From assembly GCA_900555635.1 (NCBI GenBank), contig USLU01000002.1, forward strand, positions 134,099-198,098: a DNA stretch of 64,000 nucleotides, read 5' to 3'. The position numbers and the translations under genes were made by a program. This document shows, piece after piece, positions 26,022 through 36,530 of this stretch. The notes under the pieces were generated by a model. It saw nothing but the letters and a program-made list of their open reading frames with translations. It ran no database searches and was not told where the DNA came from. This DNA is from an uncultured Bacteroides sp. (GTDB taxonomy: Bacteria; Bacteroidota; Bacteroidia; Bacteroidales; Bacteroidaceae). Position 1 is the stretch's first letter, and each line of letters opens with the position of its first letter.

Positions 26022-27733
26022 ATGAAAAAAATTATGATCAGCTTGGTATTAATGGCATGTATGCTTCCTGCCAAAAAGATGTTCATGACCCGAACTATAA
26101 TCCCAATTTGGATGCGCGCGTTCCAGACAACTTTGAATGGTCTACTACAAAAACAATGGATGTAAATGTAGAAGTGAAAGACGAATACAATGGTAAATAC
26201 TATTATGCAGTACGTGTTTATGACAAGACACCCGGAGAAGGAGTTTTGCCAGTAGCAGCTTCTGGAAAAGTAAATAAAGACCTGCCTTTTTCACAGAAAA
26301 TTGTAGTTCCTGCCACAGTTTCTAAGTTACACATAGTACAAGCTTTCAAAAAGGCAGATGGCAGCGAAGTAATCACTCAACAGGAAGTGGCCATTGACGG
26401 TCAAAATTTAGCTTGTTCTTTTGGAAATAGCAGCATTATGAAAAATGCCATCACCCGTGCTAAAGACGACGAAAAAGTAGTGAATGCCGGTGACGTATAT
26501 CAGACGAGTGCTGAAGATGCACCCGGTTCAATTACAGTAAAAGCCGGAGGAGAATTAAAATTCACATCGGGAGGGGAACTATTTAAATGTATCATCAATA
26601 TTGAAGATGGTGGTAAAATGACTGCTTCCGATGGATCAACACTATCTCTTAAAAATAGCGAGATACGCAATTATGGTGAGGTTAGAGTTTATGATATTGA
26701 GTTTAATAATGGCTCAACCTTATATAATGGCGATGCAATGGAAGGGAAAAATGAGGGAGGCTGCTTCTATGCCCATAATATTACTCTTGGCAATGGTCAT
26801 GGTGGAGATAAAAAGTATCTAGGAGAAAGGAGCTACACTTCATGTCATCAATTGACATTGGACCATATTAAACTAACATTAAAGACAAGTGCATGGCTGA
26901 ACTGTGAAATTTTATCGGCAAATGGAGGTTCTTGCACCCTTCAAGGTGAAGGTTCGACTATAGGCCATACAAATTATGTTGGTTTAGCAACAATTGGTCA
27001 AATCATTGGTGAAGTAAAAATAGAACAGAATATTCTTGTTCAATGTGCGAATACCGGCATCAAACAAGATAATGTCGTTAAAGATGCCACAGGAATGATT
27101 AAAATATCCGGAACTTCTTGTAACGACGGCGGCTTTGGGAATGAGGAAAAAAATGAATTAGGCAAATATACCTATATTATTGAAGACATGTATCCCCAAC
27201 AAGGCGACTATGATATGAACGACATTGTAGTTTCAATGACTGCTACTCAAGAAGGAAAAGAATTAACCATAGAAGGCGAGCTAAAAGCAGTAGGCGCGTC
27301 TTATGCAATTGTTCCTTACATTAAAGTAAATGGCGACAATCAGCCTTTACTAAGTGATAACGGACAGGCAGTAGAAGCACATGCTATTCTCACGGGTAAT
27401 GCAGATACTTCTTCCTTACTCAATACTATAAACGGAGAAACAAACTATCCAGCCAAACCTTTTACACTAAAATTTAATAATGTAAAAGAAGGCCTGAACA
27501 TGAATGACATAGATTTCTATATAATCGTAAAAGACAATGAAATTCATTGGAACACGCGTGACCCGAAACAAAAAGCAACTTGGGGAATGCAGATTCCAGG
27601 CCTGGACTTTAAATGGACACAAGAAAGAGTAAAAATCACTGCGGCATATCCCGAATTCACCAAATGGTTTGAAGACTCTTCTTATCCTTGGTATAACAAC
27701 TTTAAAGCAGACTTAATATACAGCGCACAATAG
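26022..27733 (+). pseudogene. LruC-domain lipoprotein with apparent frameshift in the signal peptide
   Basis: The ATG at 26022 opens MKKIMISLVLMACML, a good lipoprotein signal, but that frame then leaves the conserved protein and ends after about 45 codons. The mature sequence (SCQKDVHDPNYNP onward, 26064-27733) is in another frame, without signal or convincing start. The body (about 555 residues) contains tag-like beta segments and a LruC/DUF4842-type ending with YIIEDMYPQQGDYDMNDIVV. A loss of four bases from a tandem GCTT at about 26060-26068 would explain the break. It may be a recent mutation, a slippage-based switch or an assembly error. Related proteins are cell-surface lipoproteins of unknown role. 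Confidence 0.65.
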
Positions 27734-27784
27734 AATAGGATTCTGCTATCACATAGAGCCATTGCAATATCACTTTGGCTGCGA

Positions 27785-27840
27785 CAAAGAATCTCTTCTC
27801 CCCATCTTATCGGGAAAAGAGATTCTTCTATTTTTTATTT
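27785..27840 (+). terminator. Intrinsic terminator after the LruC-type gene
   Basis: AAGAATCTCTT pairs with AAGAGATTCTT around a loop that includes TCCCC/GGGA, followed by CTATTTTTTATTTT. It lies about 55 bp after the stop and before the purL promoter. Confidence 0.85.
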
Positions 27841-27871
27841 TCTGTTTTTTTTTCTGCCCACCGATTTTGTA

Positions 27872-27879
27872 TATCTTTG
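27872..27879 (+). promoter_or_regulatory. Putative -7 box of purL
   Basis: TATCTTTG, perfect TAnnTTTG, 84 bp before the purL start. The -33 position has only a T run (TTTT). No purine riboswitch-like fold was recognised in the short leader. Confidence 0.5.
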
Positions 27880-27962
27880 CACCCGAAGAAGAAATAACAA
27901 ATACACTTAGTGTTAGTTACTTCAATCATAAAGTCGTAAATCATAAATCGTAAATATAAAGT

Positions 27963-30900
27963 ATGATTCTTTTTTTCAGAACCCCATCCAAGAGCGTGAT
28001 AGCCGTAGAATGCGACCACGTACTGACACAAGCAGAAAGCGACGAGCTCTGCTGGCTTTTTGGAGAAGCCACATCCGAAAGTGAAGACAACTTGAAAGGA
28101 CATTTTGTTGGTCCGCGCCGCGAAATGATTACTCCTTGGAGTACAAACGCCGTAGAAATCACCCAGAACATGGGTCTAAACGGTATCGCCCGTATCGAGG
28201 AATACTTTCCCGTAAAGGACGAAAACGCAGATCATGACCCGATGCTGCAACGTATGTACAATGGTCTGGACCAGAACGTATTCACAACGAACCGTCAGCC
28301 GGAACCGATTATCTACATCGAAGACCTCGAAGCTTACAATGAAAAAGAAGGTCTGGCACTGTCTAAAGAAGAAATGGACTACCTCAAGAAGGTAGAAAAC
28401 GATTTGGGTCGCCGACTGACAGACTCTGAAGTATTTGGCTTTGCCCAAATTAATTCTGAACATTGCCGTCATAAAATCTTTGGCGGTACATTCATTATTG
28501 ACGGAGTAGAGCAAGAGTCTTCTCTCTTCCAAATGATTAAGAAAACTACTCAGGAAAACCCCAATAAGATTATTTCAGCCTATAAAGATAATGTAGCTTT
28601 TGCCGAAGGTCCGGTAGTGGAACAGTTTGCTCCGGCAGACCATGCCAAACCCGATTTCTTCCAAGTAAAAGATATCAAGAGTGTTATCTCTCTGAAAGCT
28701 GAGACGCATAACTTCCCGACCACAGTTGAGCCCTTCAACGGTGCGTCTACCGGTACAGGTGGTGAAATACGCGACCGTATGGGAGGTGGCAAAGGCTCTA
28801 TGCCGATTGCCGGAACTGCTGTCTACATGACCTCTTATCCTCGCACAGATGAAGATCGTCCTTGGGAAGAGATTCTTCCGGTGCGTGAATGGTTGTACCA
28901 GACTCCCGAACAGATTCTTATCAAAGCTTCCAACGGTGCAAGCGACTTTGGTAACAAGTTCGGCCAACCGCTTATTTGTGGTTCTGTGCTGACCTTCGAA
29001 CACAAAGAAAATGAAGAAGTCTACGGTTACGACAAAGTGATCATGCTTGCCGGTGGTGTAGGTTACGGTACTCAACGTGATTGCCTAAAAGGTACCCCCG
29101 AAGCAGGTAATAAAGTCGTTGTTATTGGTGGTGACAACTATCGTATCGGCCTGGGTGGTGGCTCTGTATCATCAGTAGATACAGGACGCTATAGCAGTGG
29201 CATCGAATTGAACGCCGTTCAACGCGCCAATGCCGAAATGCAGAAACGTGCCTATAACGTAGTACGTGCCCTCTGCGAAGAAGAAACCAATCCTGTAGTT
29301 TCTATCCATGACCACGGTTCTGCCGGACATGTAAACTGTTTGTCGGAATTGGTGGAAGAATGCGGTGGAGTAATCAACATGGATAAGTTGCCTATCGGTG
29401 ACAAAACTCTGTCTGCTAAAGAAATTATTGCTAATGAAAGCCAGGAACGTATGGGCTTGCTCATCCATGAAGAAGCCATAGACCACGTACGTCAGATTGC
29501 CGAACGCGAACGTGCCCCGATGTATGTAGTAGGTGAAACGACCGGTGACCATCGCTTTGCTTTCCAACAAGCAGATGGCGTACGCCCATTCGACCTTGCA
29601 GTAGAACAAATGTTCGGTTCTTCTCCCAAGACTTACATGATAGACAAAACCGTAGAACGTTCCTACGAAATGCCTAAATACGAACTCTCTCAGTTGCACG
29701 AATACCTGACAAAGGTACTTCAACTCGAAGCCGTTGCTTGTAAGGACTGGTTAACAAATAAGGTTGACCGCTCTGTAACAGGTAAGATTGCCCGTCAGCA
29801 ATGTCAAGGCGAACTTCAATTGCCATTGAGCGATTGTGGTGTAGTAGCTTTGGACTACCGTGGCGAGAAAGGTATAGCTACCTCTTTGGGACATGCGCCT
29901 CAAGCTGCCCTTGCCGATCCTGCTGCCGGTTCAGTTCTTTCTGTCAGCGAAGCTTTGACCAACTTGGTTTGGGCACCGCTTGCCGAAGGTTTGGACAGCG
30001 TATCGCTTTCTGCCAACTGGATGTGGCCTTGTCGTTCACAAGAAGGTGAAGACGCACGTCTCTATACAGCCGTGAAAGCATTGAGCGATTTCTGCTGCGC
30101 TTTACAAATCAATGTACCGACCGGTAAAGACTCACTTTCCATGACTCAGAAATATCCTGACGGTAGCAAAGTTATTGCTCCGGGTACAGTAATTGTTTCT
30201 GCCGGTGGTGAAGTTTCCGACGTAAAGAAAGTCGTTTCTCCCGTTCTCGTAAACAATGAAAAGACAACTCTCTATCATATAGACTTCAGTTTCGATAGCT
30301 TGAAGTTAGGTGGTTCTGCTTTTGCACAGTCATTGGGCAAAGTAGGTTGCGAAGTACCTTCCGTACAAGATGCCGAATACTTCCGTGATGCTTTCCTGGC
30401 TGTACAAGAATTGGTAAACAAAGGATTGATCCTTGCCGGACATGATATTTCAGCCGGTGGTCTTATCACCACATTGCTCGAAATGTGCTTCTCTAACGTG
30501 GAAGGCGGTATGGAAATCGAGCTCGATAAAATCAAAGAACAAGACCTTGTCAAGATTCTGTTTGCTGAAAACCCGGGTATCGTAATCCAGATCAGCGACA
30601 AGCATAAAGATGAAGTGAAACAAATATTGGAAGATGCAGGTGTAGGCTTCGTGAAGATCGGTAAGCCAACAGACGAACGTCATATCCTCGTATCAAAGGA
30701 CGGTGCTACCTATCAGTTTGGTATCGACTATATGCGTGACGTATGGTATTCTTCTTCTTATCTGCTCGACCGCAAGCAGTCAATGAACGGCTGCGCCAAG
30801 AAACGCTTCGAGAATTACAAGATGCAGCCGTTGGAAGTAAACTTTATGCCGACTTTTAAAGGCAAATTCTCACAATATGGTATCGACCCTAACCGTCGTA

Positions 30901-31667
30901 CTCCTACCGGCATCCGTGCTGCCATTATTCGTGAGAAAGGAACTAACGGTGAACGAGAAATGGCCTATTCACTCTATCTGGCAGGCTTTGATGTGAAAGA
31001 CGTCACTATGACCGACCTCATCAGCGGACGTGAAACACTGGATGATGTGAATATGATTGTTTACTGTGGCGGTTTCTCCAACTCTGACGTTCTCGGTTCT
31101 GCTAAAGGATGGGCAGGCGCATTCCTCTTCAATCCGAAAGCCAAAGAAGCTCTCGACAGATATTATGCACGTGAAGATACCCTTTCACTGGGTGTTTGTA
31201 ACGGATGTCAGTTGATGATGGAACTCAACCTGATCAACCCTGAGCATAAGAAAAAAGGCAAGATGCTTCATAATGATTCACACAAATTTGAATCAAGATT
31301 CCTCGGCCTTACTATCCCTACCAACCGCAGTGTGATGTTTGGTTCATTAAGTGGCAGCAAGTTGGGCATTTGGGTAGCACACGGAGAAGGTAAATTCTCT
31401 TTGCCCTACGATGAAGACAAGTACAACGTAGTTGCAAAATATAGCTATGATGAATATCCTGCCAACCCTAACGGCTCAGATTATTCAATAGCTGCTTTGG
31501 CAAGTACCGACGGACGTCACCTTGCTTTGATGCCTCACTTGGAGCGCGCCATCTTCCCCTGGCAGAACGCATATTATCCGGCTGACCGTGTAAACAGCGA
31601 CCAGGTTACTCCATGGATCGAAGCGTTTGTCAACGCACGCAAATGGGTAGAAGAGAAGAAAAAATAA
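27963..31667 (+). CDS. purL: Phosphoribosylformylglycinamidine synthase (large, single-chain type)
   Basis: A 1234-residue PurL of the long proteobacterial type, fusing FGAM synthase to its own glutaminase. It makes FGAM from FGAR, glutamine and ATP in purine synthesis. Visible landmarks are the N-terminal helical domain, the motif FGFAQINSEHCRHK (near residue 160), the ATP-binding loop THNFPTTVEPFNGA with GTGGEIRDRMGGGKG, a second AIR synthase half (about 650-900), and the C-terminal class I glutaminase with nucleophile Cys1079 in GVCNGCQ. It stands alone between two terminators. Codon use is biased like other highly expressed genes here. Confidence 0.97.
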   Translation: MILFFRTPSKSVIAVECDHVLTQAESDELCWLFGEATSESEDNLKGHFVGPRREMITPWSTNAVEITQNMGLNGIARIEEYFPVKDENADHDPMLQRMYNGLDQNVFTTNRQPEPIIYIEDLEAYNEKEGLALSKEEMDYLKKVENDLGRRLTDSEVFGFAQINSEHCRHKIFGGTFIIDGVEQESSLFQMIKKTTQENPNKIISAYKDNVAFAEGPVVEQFAPADHAKPDFFQVKDIKSVISLKAETHNFPTTVEPFNGASTGTGGEIRDRMGGGKGSMPIAGTAVYMTSYPRTDEDRPWEEILPVREWLYQTPEQILIKASNGASDFGNKFGQPLICGSVLTFEHKENEEVYGYDKVIMLAGGVGYGTQRDCLKGTPEAGNKVVVIGGDNYRIGLGGGSVSSVDTGRYSSGIELNAVQRANAEMQKRAYNVVRALCEEETNPVVSIHDHGSAGHVNCLSELVEECGGVINMDKLPIGDKTLSAKEIIANESQERMGLLIHEEAIDHVRQIAERERAPMYVVGETTGDHRFAFQQADGVRPFDLAVEQMFGSSPKTYMIDKTVERSYEMPKYELSQLHEYLTKVLQLEAVACKDWLTNKVDRSVTGKIARQQCQGELQLPLSDCGVVALDYRGEKGIATSLGHAPQAALADPAAGSVLSVSEALTNLVWAPLAEGLDSVSLSANWMWPCRSQEGEDARLYTAVKALSDFCCALQINVPTGKDSLSMTQKYPDGSKVIAPGTVIVSAGGEVSDVKKVVSPVLVNNEKTTLYHIDFSFDSLKLGGSAFAQSLGKVGCEVPSVQDAEYFRDAFLAVQELVNKGLILAGHDISAGGLITTLLEMCFSNVEGGMEIELDKIKEQDLVKILFAENPGIVIQISDKHKDEVKQILEDAGVGFVKIGKPTDERHILVSKDGATYQFGIDYMRDVWYSSSYLLDRKQSMNGCAKKRFENYKMQPLEVNFMPTFKGKFSQYGIDPNRRTPTGIRAAIIREKGTNGEREMAYSLYLAGFDVKDVTMTDLISGRETLDDVNMIVYCGGFSNSDVLGSAKGWAGAFLFNPKAKEALDRYYAREDTLSLGVCNGCQLMMELNLINPEHKKKGKMLHNDSHKFESRFLGLTIPTNRSVMFGSLSGSKLGIWVAHGEGKFSLPYDEDKYNVVAKYSYDEYPANPNGSDYSIAALASTDGRHLALMPHLERAIFPWQNAYYPADRVNSDQVTPWIEAFVNARKWVEEKKK

Positions 31668-31676
31668 ACATATTCT

Positions 31677-31742
31677 CACAATAAACAAGTTTATAACTGG
31701 CGCGGGTTACACAATAAACAAGTTTATAACTGGCGCGGGTTA
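31677..31742. repeat. Two exact 33-bp tandem copies containing a terminator stem arm
   Basis: Copies at 31677-31709 and 31710-31742 are identical, each starting CACAATAAACAAG and ending GGCGCGGGTTA. The first ten bases of a third copy (31743-31752) follow, then the opposite stem arm. The duplication therefore multiplies one arm of the purL terminator. Confidence 0.95.
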
Positions 31743-31772
31743 CACAATAAACCCGCGCCAGTTTGTTTTATC
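31726..31772 (+). terminator. Intrinsic terminator of purL
   Basis: AACTGGCGCGGGTT (second tandem copy) pairs perfectly with AACCCGCGCCAGTT (31750-31763) around ACACAAT, followed by TGTTTTAT. The same right arm could pair equally well with the first tandem copy. Confidence 0.9.
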
Positions 31773-31789
31773 ATATCTTTATACAGTTT

Positions 31790-31821
31790 CTTGCTTTTCT
31801 CAAACAAAATCGCTACTTTTG
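31790..31821 (+). promoter_or_regulatory. Putative promoter of the hybrid two-component regulator
   Basis: CTTG (31790-31793), 20-nt spacer, TACTTTTG (31814-31821): the -7 box is perfect and the -33 box has three of four bases. The start codon is 56 bp further on. Confidence 0.6.
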
Positions 31822-31877
31822 TGTTAATTTTACAATTCCCCCAATTCACGTCAACACTCTAAACCAGTTCGACTATT

Positions 31878-34800
31878 ATGAGAAAGTTTCTCTTTTTCTA
31901 TATATTGCTACTACTTCCACTTATAAGTGTAGCACAAACATATAAATACATCGGAGTAGAAGATGGGTTAAGCAATAGACGAGTATATGCCATACAAAAA
32001 GACCATAAAGGATATATGTGGTTTCTCACCCATGATGGAATCGACCGTTATAATGGGAAAGAGTTTAAACAATATAAGTTAATGGATGGCGATGAGGAAG
32101 TAAATTCAATGATGAACTTGAATTGGCTTTATATCGATTCTAAAGGGACTTTATGGGAAATTGGAAAAAAAGGACGTGTATTTTGCTATGATAGCAAACA
32201 CGACCGTTTCCAAATGGTATATAAATTACCCGAAAATGAAGTTAAAGGACGTCCGATACCTGTTTCTTATGGTTTCATTGACACTAATAATGTTGTTTGG
32301 CTTTGCAATGAAGATGCATTATACTTATACAATACGAATACCCAGAAAGAAATACTCATTAAAAATGAAATAGGCGAAAGCATCACAGATATTGCTCAAA
32401 TAGATGCCACACATTACTTTATCGGCACCGATATCGGTATTCATTATGCAACATTGAATAATAACACCTTAATGTTGAGCCCTTGCCCTAAATTAGATAC
32501 TTTGAAAATACAAATCAATGAGGTTTTTTATCATAAGCTCTCTAACAAAGTATTTATCGGAACATTTCAGAAGGGAATGTACGTATATGATCTGAACAAG
32601 CATGAAATCATGCATTTAGATGCCGGCCTAATGGATGTTACTATCAATTGTATACACACCTTTAACACCGATGAAATTCTCATTGCTACAGATGGTGCAG
32701 GAGTTTATAAGATGAATACTAAGACTTACGAATGTATTCCGTATATCATTGCCGATTATAATCGTTATAATGCAATGAACGGCAACACGATCAATGACGT
32801 CTATATAGATGATGAACAACGTATCTGGATGGCTAATTATCCAATAGGAATCACGGTACGTAATAATCGTTATTCTGATTATAATTGGATAAAACATTCC
32901 GTAGGTAATCAACAATCGCTCATTAATGATCAGGTTAATGCGGTTATTGAAGATGGAGAGGGCGATTTATGGTTTGCTACTAACAATGGAATCAGTTTAT
33001 ACATAAGCAAGACTAATAAATGGCATAACTTCTTCAGTGTGTTTAACGCTGATAATCCAGTTAAGAATAACACTTTTGTATCGCTTTGCGAAGTTTCTCC
33101 CGGCATTATTTGGGCAGGTGGCTACAGTTCTGGTATCTATCAGATAAACAAGAAGAATTTGTCATTCGACATTTTCAAACCTACTCCATATGAAGAGCAA
33201 CATATTCGTCCTGACAAATATATCCGGGCAATGATAAAAACATCCGATGGCATGATCTGGTCCGGTGGATACTATAATTTAAAGGAAATAGACTTTGCCA
33301 GCAAGAAAGTGCGATTCATCCCCGGTCTTAGTGGCATCACATCAATCATAGAAAAAGATGCTGAACACTTGTGGATTGGTACTGCTACCGGATTATATTT
33401 ATTAGAAAAAAAGACCGGAAAAATTCAAGAGATCAAGATGCCTGTCGAGTCTTTCTATATATATTCTTTAGCTCAAACTCCCGATAATTTATTGTATATC
33501 GGTACTAATAATGCAGGTTTGCTTATATACAATCTTGCAAAGAATACTTTTGAACATTTCCATAGAGAAAACAGCGCTCTAATCTCAAATAACATTTATA
33601 CTATCATATTCGATGGAGATAGAGATCTCTTTCTAAGTACAGAAAATGGATTAACTTCTTTTAATCCGATAGAAAAGACATTTCATAACTGGACAAAAGA
33701 ACAAGGATTAAAGACTGACCACTTCAACGCTACTTCCGGGATTTTAAGAAAAAACGGTGATTTTATATTTGGCAGTACAGATGGTGCCATTGAATTCAAC
33801 AAAAACATGAAACTGCCTCGAGATTATGATTTCAAAATGGTGTTTAGTGATCTACGGCTGTTTTATCAAACTGTTTATCCTACAGATGAAGATTCACCAC
33901 TGGAGCAAGATATTGATGAGACTAAGACATTACAATTGAAATATAATCAGAATATATTTTCATTGCAAGTATCGTCTATTAATTACGATTACCCGTCACT
34001 CATTTTATACTCCTGGAAGCTGGAAGGCTTTTACGACGGCTGGAGTCGTCCCGGACAAGAGAATATCATCCGATTTACAAACTTAAACCCGGGAAAATAT
34101 AAGCTACATGTTCGTGCTATTTCTAATGAAGACCGCCGCGTTATCTTGGAAGAGCGCATAATGGATATCATCATTGAACAGCCCATTTGGCTCAGTATAT
34201 GGGCACTTTTGTTGTATATCATTGTCATCGTGTCAATTGCAAGCATTGCAATACGCATCATTATACTCCGAAAGCAACGAAAAGTTTCTGATGAAAAAAT
34301 ACGTTTCTTTGTCAATACCGCACATGACATACGTACTCCGCTTACTCTTATCAAAGCACCCTTAGAAGAACTCGCCGACCATGAGGATCTGAGCGACAGT
34401 GGACGCAATAACATGAACACCGCATTACGTAATGTAAATGCTCTATTGCGCCTTACTACTAACTTAATCAACTTTGAGCGTGCAGATACTTATTCAGGTA
34501 CCTTATATGTTTCCGAATATGAGCTAAGCACTTATATGGAAGAAATAGTAAATGCGTTCCGTCCGTATGCGGATGTCAAGCATATCAACTTTACTTATGA
34601 AAGCAATTTCCGCTATCTCAATATCTGGTTGGATAAAGATAAGATGGATTCTATCTTGAAGAATATAATTTCCAATGCCTTAAAGTATACCCCTGACGGA
34701 GGAAGTGTACACATATATGTTGCAGATACGGAAACCTCATGGAGCATTGAAGTAAAAGATACCGGTATCGGAGTTCCGGCTTCAGAGCAAAAGAAGTTAT

Positions 34801-35915
34801 TCAAGATACACTTTAGAGGCAGTAATGCCATCAACTCTAAAGTTACGGGAAGCGGTATTGGATTGCTGCTGGTTTATAAACTTGTTCATTTGCACAAAGG
34901 TAAGCTCAATTTCAGTAGTACAGAAGGTAAAGGTTCTACAATTAAAGTAACTTTCCCAAAAGGAGAAAGACATTATCGAAAGGCTATCCGACGTCCTAAG
35001 CCAAATGCCGATAGAGTGGTTTACACGTCTTCAGGTGTACCTGCTAACATTGTATTACCTGCACCCTCCACAGCAAATGGTTATGATGACACCTTGTCAA
35101 AGACCCAGTCCAACGATAAACGCTCGAAGTTGCTTGTTGTAGAAGATAATGATGAATTAAGAGAATATCTGCGTAATACATTGTCCGACCAATACAACAT
35201 TCAGGTATGTTCCAATGGCAAGATGGCACTTATCATTGTCAAAGAATTCCAACCCGACCTTATCATTTCGGATATTATGATGCCCGAAATGCGAGGCGAT
35301 GAATTATGTAAAGCACTGAAAAATGATATCGATACCTCCCACATCCCTATTATCCTGCTCACCGCATTGAGCAATGACAAGAATGTGATTGAAGGTCTAC
35401 AGGTAGGAGCTGATGAATATATAGTGAAGCCGTTCAATATCGGAATATTACGTGCTACTATAACTAACCTCTTGACCAACCGTGCCCTGCTACGCCGGAA
35501 ATATGCTGATCTGGATCTTAATGACGATGAACATGATATTGAATGTATCAATTGTTCCTCTGACTTAGATTGGAAATTTATAGCAACTGTCAAGAAGCAT
35601 GTGGAGGATAATCTGGATAACCCAAGTTTTAATGTAGATGTACTTTGCAACTTGCTGAACATGAGCCGTACTAGTTTCTATAATAAGATAAAGGCTTTAA
35701 CGGACGAATCACCTGCAGATTATATCAGAGTAATTCGTCTCAAACGTGCTGCCCAACTATTAAAGGAACAAAAGCATTCTGTCACCGAAGTTGCAGAAAT
35801 GACCGGTTTCAGTGATGCCAAATACTTCCGTGAAGTATTTAAGAAGCATTTTGAAGTAAGCCCCAGCCAATATGCCAAAGAAAACGGTGGCAAAAATGAT
35901 AAAGCGATAGAATGA
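31878..35915 (+). CDS. Hybrid two-component system regulator (HTCS) with AraC-type output
   Basis: A 1345-residue one-protein signalling system: signal peptide (1-20); periplasmic beta-propeller repeats (about 25-660, with Reg_prop-like GLSNRRVYAIQKDHKGYMWF and DLWFATNNGISLY); a Y_Y_Y domain (about 690-765); a membrane helix (about 775-797); HisKA with His816 in AHDIRTPLTLI; HATPase with NAL and GIGVP boxes; a receiver domain with Asp1132 in ISDIMMPE; and a C-terminal AraC HTH (about 1235-1340, VTEVAEMTGFSDAKYF). Such regulators usually sense glycan fragments and switch on a neighbouring SusC/D locus. None is present here; the next genes, 13 bp away, encode a chromate-type transporter. Confidence 0.95.
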   Translation: MRKFLFFYILLLLPLISVAQTYKYIGVEDGLSNRRVYAIQKDHKGYMWFLTHDGIDRYNGKEFKQYKLMDGDEEVNSMMNLNWLYIDSKGTLWEIGKKGRVFCYDSKHDRFQMVYKLPENEVKGRPIPVSYGFIDTNNVVWLCNEDALYLYNTNTQKEILIKNEIGESITDIAQIDATHYFIGTDIGIHYATLNNNTLMLSPCPKLDTLKIQINEVFYHKLSNKVFIGTFQKGMYVYDLNKHEIMHLDAGLMDVTINCIHTFNTDEILIATDGAGVYKMNTKTYECIPYIIADYNRYNAMNGNTINDVYIDDEQRIWMANYPIGITVRNNRYSDYNWIKHSVGNQQSLINDQVNAVIEDGEGDLWFATNNGISLYISKTNKWHNFFSVFNADNPVKNNTFVSLCEVSPGIIWAGGYSSGIYQINKKNLSFDIFKPTPYEEQHIRPDKYIRAMIKTSDGMIWSGGYYNLKEIDFASKKVRFIPGLSGITSIIEKDAEHLWIGTATGLYLLEKKTGKIQEIKMPVESFYIYSLAQTPDNLLYIGTNNAGLLIYNLAKNTFEHFHRENSALISNNIYTIIFDGDRDLFLSTENGLTSFNPIEKTFHNWTKEQGLKTDHFNATSGILRKNGDFIFGSTDGAIEFNKNMKLPRDYDFKMVFSDLRLFYQTVYPTDEDSPLEQDIDETKTLQLKYNQNIFSLQVSSINYDYPSLILYSWKLEGFYDGWSRPGQENIIRFTNLNPGKYKLHVRAISNEDRRVILEERIMDIIIEQPIWLSIWALLLYIIVIVSIASIAIRIIILRKQRKVSDEKIRFFVNTAHDIRTPLTLIKAPLEELADHEDLSDSGRNNMNTALRNVNALLRLTTNLINFERADTYSGTLYVSEYELSTYMEEIVNAFRPYADVKHINFTYESNFRYLNIWLDKDKMDSILKNIISNALKYTPDGGSVHIYVADTETSWSIEVKDTGIGVPASEQKKLFKIHFRGSNAINSKVTGSGIGLLLVYKLVHLHKGKLNFSSTEGKGSTIKVTFPKGERHYRKAIRRPKPNADRVVYTSSGVPANIVLPAPSTANGYDDTLSKTQSNDKRSKLLVVEDNDELREYLRNTLSDQYNIQVCSNGKMALIIVKEFQPDLIISDIMMPEMRGDELCKALKNDIDTSHIPIILLTALSNDKNVIEGLQVGADEYIVKPFNIGILRATITNLLTNRALLRRKYADLDLNDDEHDIECINCSSDLDWKFIATVKKHVEDNLDNPSFNVDVLCNLLNMSRTSFYNKIKALTDESPADYIRVIRLKRAAQLLKEQKHSVTEVAEMTGFSDAKYFREVFKKHFEVSPSQYAKENGGKNDKAIE

Positions 35916-35928
35916 TAGTAGTGATAAA

Positions 35929-36486
35929 ATGATTAAAATGAATATTTATTTAGAAGCATTCAGCATATTCTTCAAAATCGGCGCTTTTACTATAGGAGGC
36001 GGCTACGCCATGGTACCACTGATTGAAAATGAAATTGTAACTAAACGTAATTGGATAGCTAAGGAAGATTTTATAGATCTGCTTGCCATCTCACAATCAG
36101 CGCCAGGCATACTTGCCGTAAATATATCAATCTTTATAGGCTATCGGTTACGAGGATTACGAGGAAGTATAGTTACCGCCTTAGGCACCATATTGCCTTC
36201 GTTCCTCATCATCCTCACTATTGCGTTATTCTTTCATAATTTCAAAGATAACCTGATTGTGGAACGTATATTCAAAGGTATTCGTCCGGCAGTAGTTGCA
36301 TTGATTGCCGCTCCCACCTTTAGTATGGCTAAATCGGCTAAAATCAATCGCTATACAATCTGGATTCCGGTTGTTTCTGCCCTTCTCATTTGGTTACTTG
36401 GCTTCTCCCCTATCTGGATTATAATTGCAGCAGGCGTGGGAGGATACTTTTACGGAAGATTCCACCGTCGCAAAAAGCAAGAATAA
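35929..36486 (+). CDS. Chromate transporter family protein, first half of a split pair
   Basis: A 185-residue membrane protein with one CHR domain. The family signature FFKIGAFTIGGGYAMVPLIE is at the N-terminus and ISQSAPGILAVN follows at about residue 60. Short CHR proteins act as pairs of homologous halves; the next gene is the other half. A second ATG at 35938 is also possible. Family members export chromate or related anions, but in gut Bacteroides the substrate has not been established as far as I know. The 13-bp distance from the regulator gene upstream suggests shared transcription. Confidence 0.9.
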   Translation: MIKMNIYLEAFSIFFKIGAFTIGGGYAMVPLIENEIVTKRNWIAKEDFIDLLAISQSAPGILAVNISIFIGYRLRGLRGSIVTALGTILPSFLIILTIALFFHNFKDNLIVERIFKGIRPAVVALIAAPTFSMAKSAKINRYTIWIPVVSALLIWLLGFSPIWIIIAAGVGGYFYGRFHRRKKQE

Positions 36487-36530
36487 CAATTAGAGACGCA
36501 CATTAATCACTAATCATTAATCACGAAAAT

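Noticed and set aside
27762..27953. Plus-strand frame of 63 codons between the LruC-type gene and purL
   Set aside because: It runs through an intrinsic terminator and the purL promoter, so it is not a gene.
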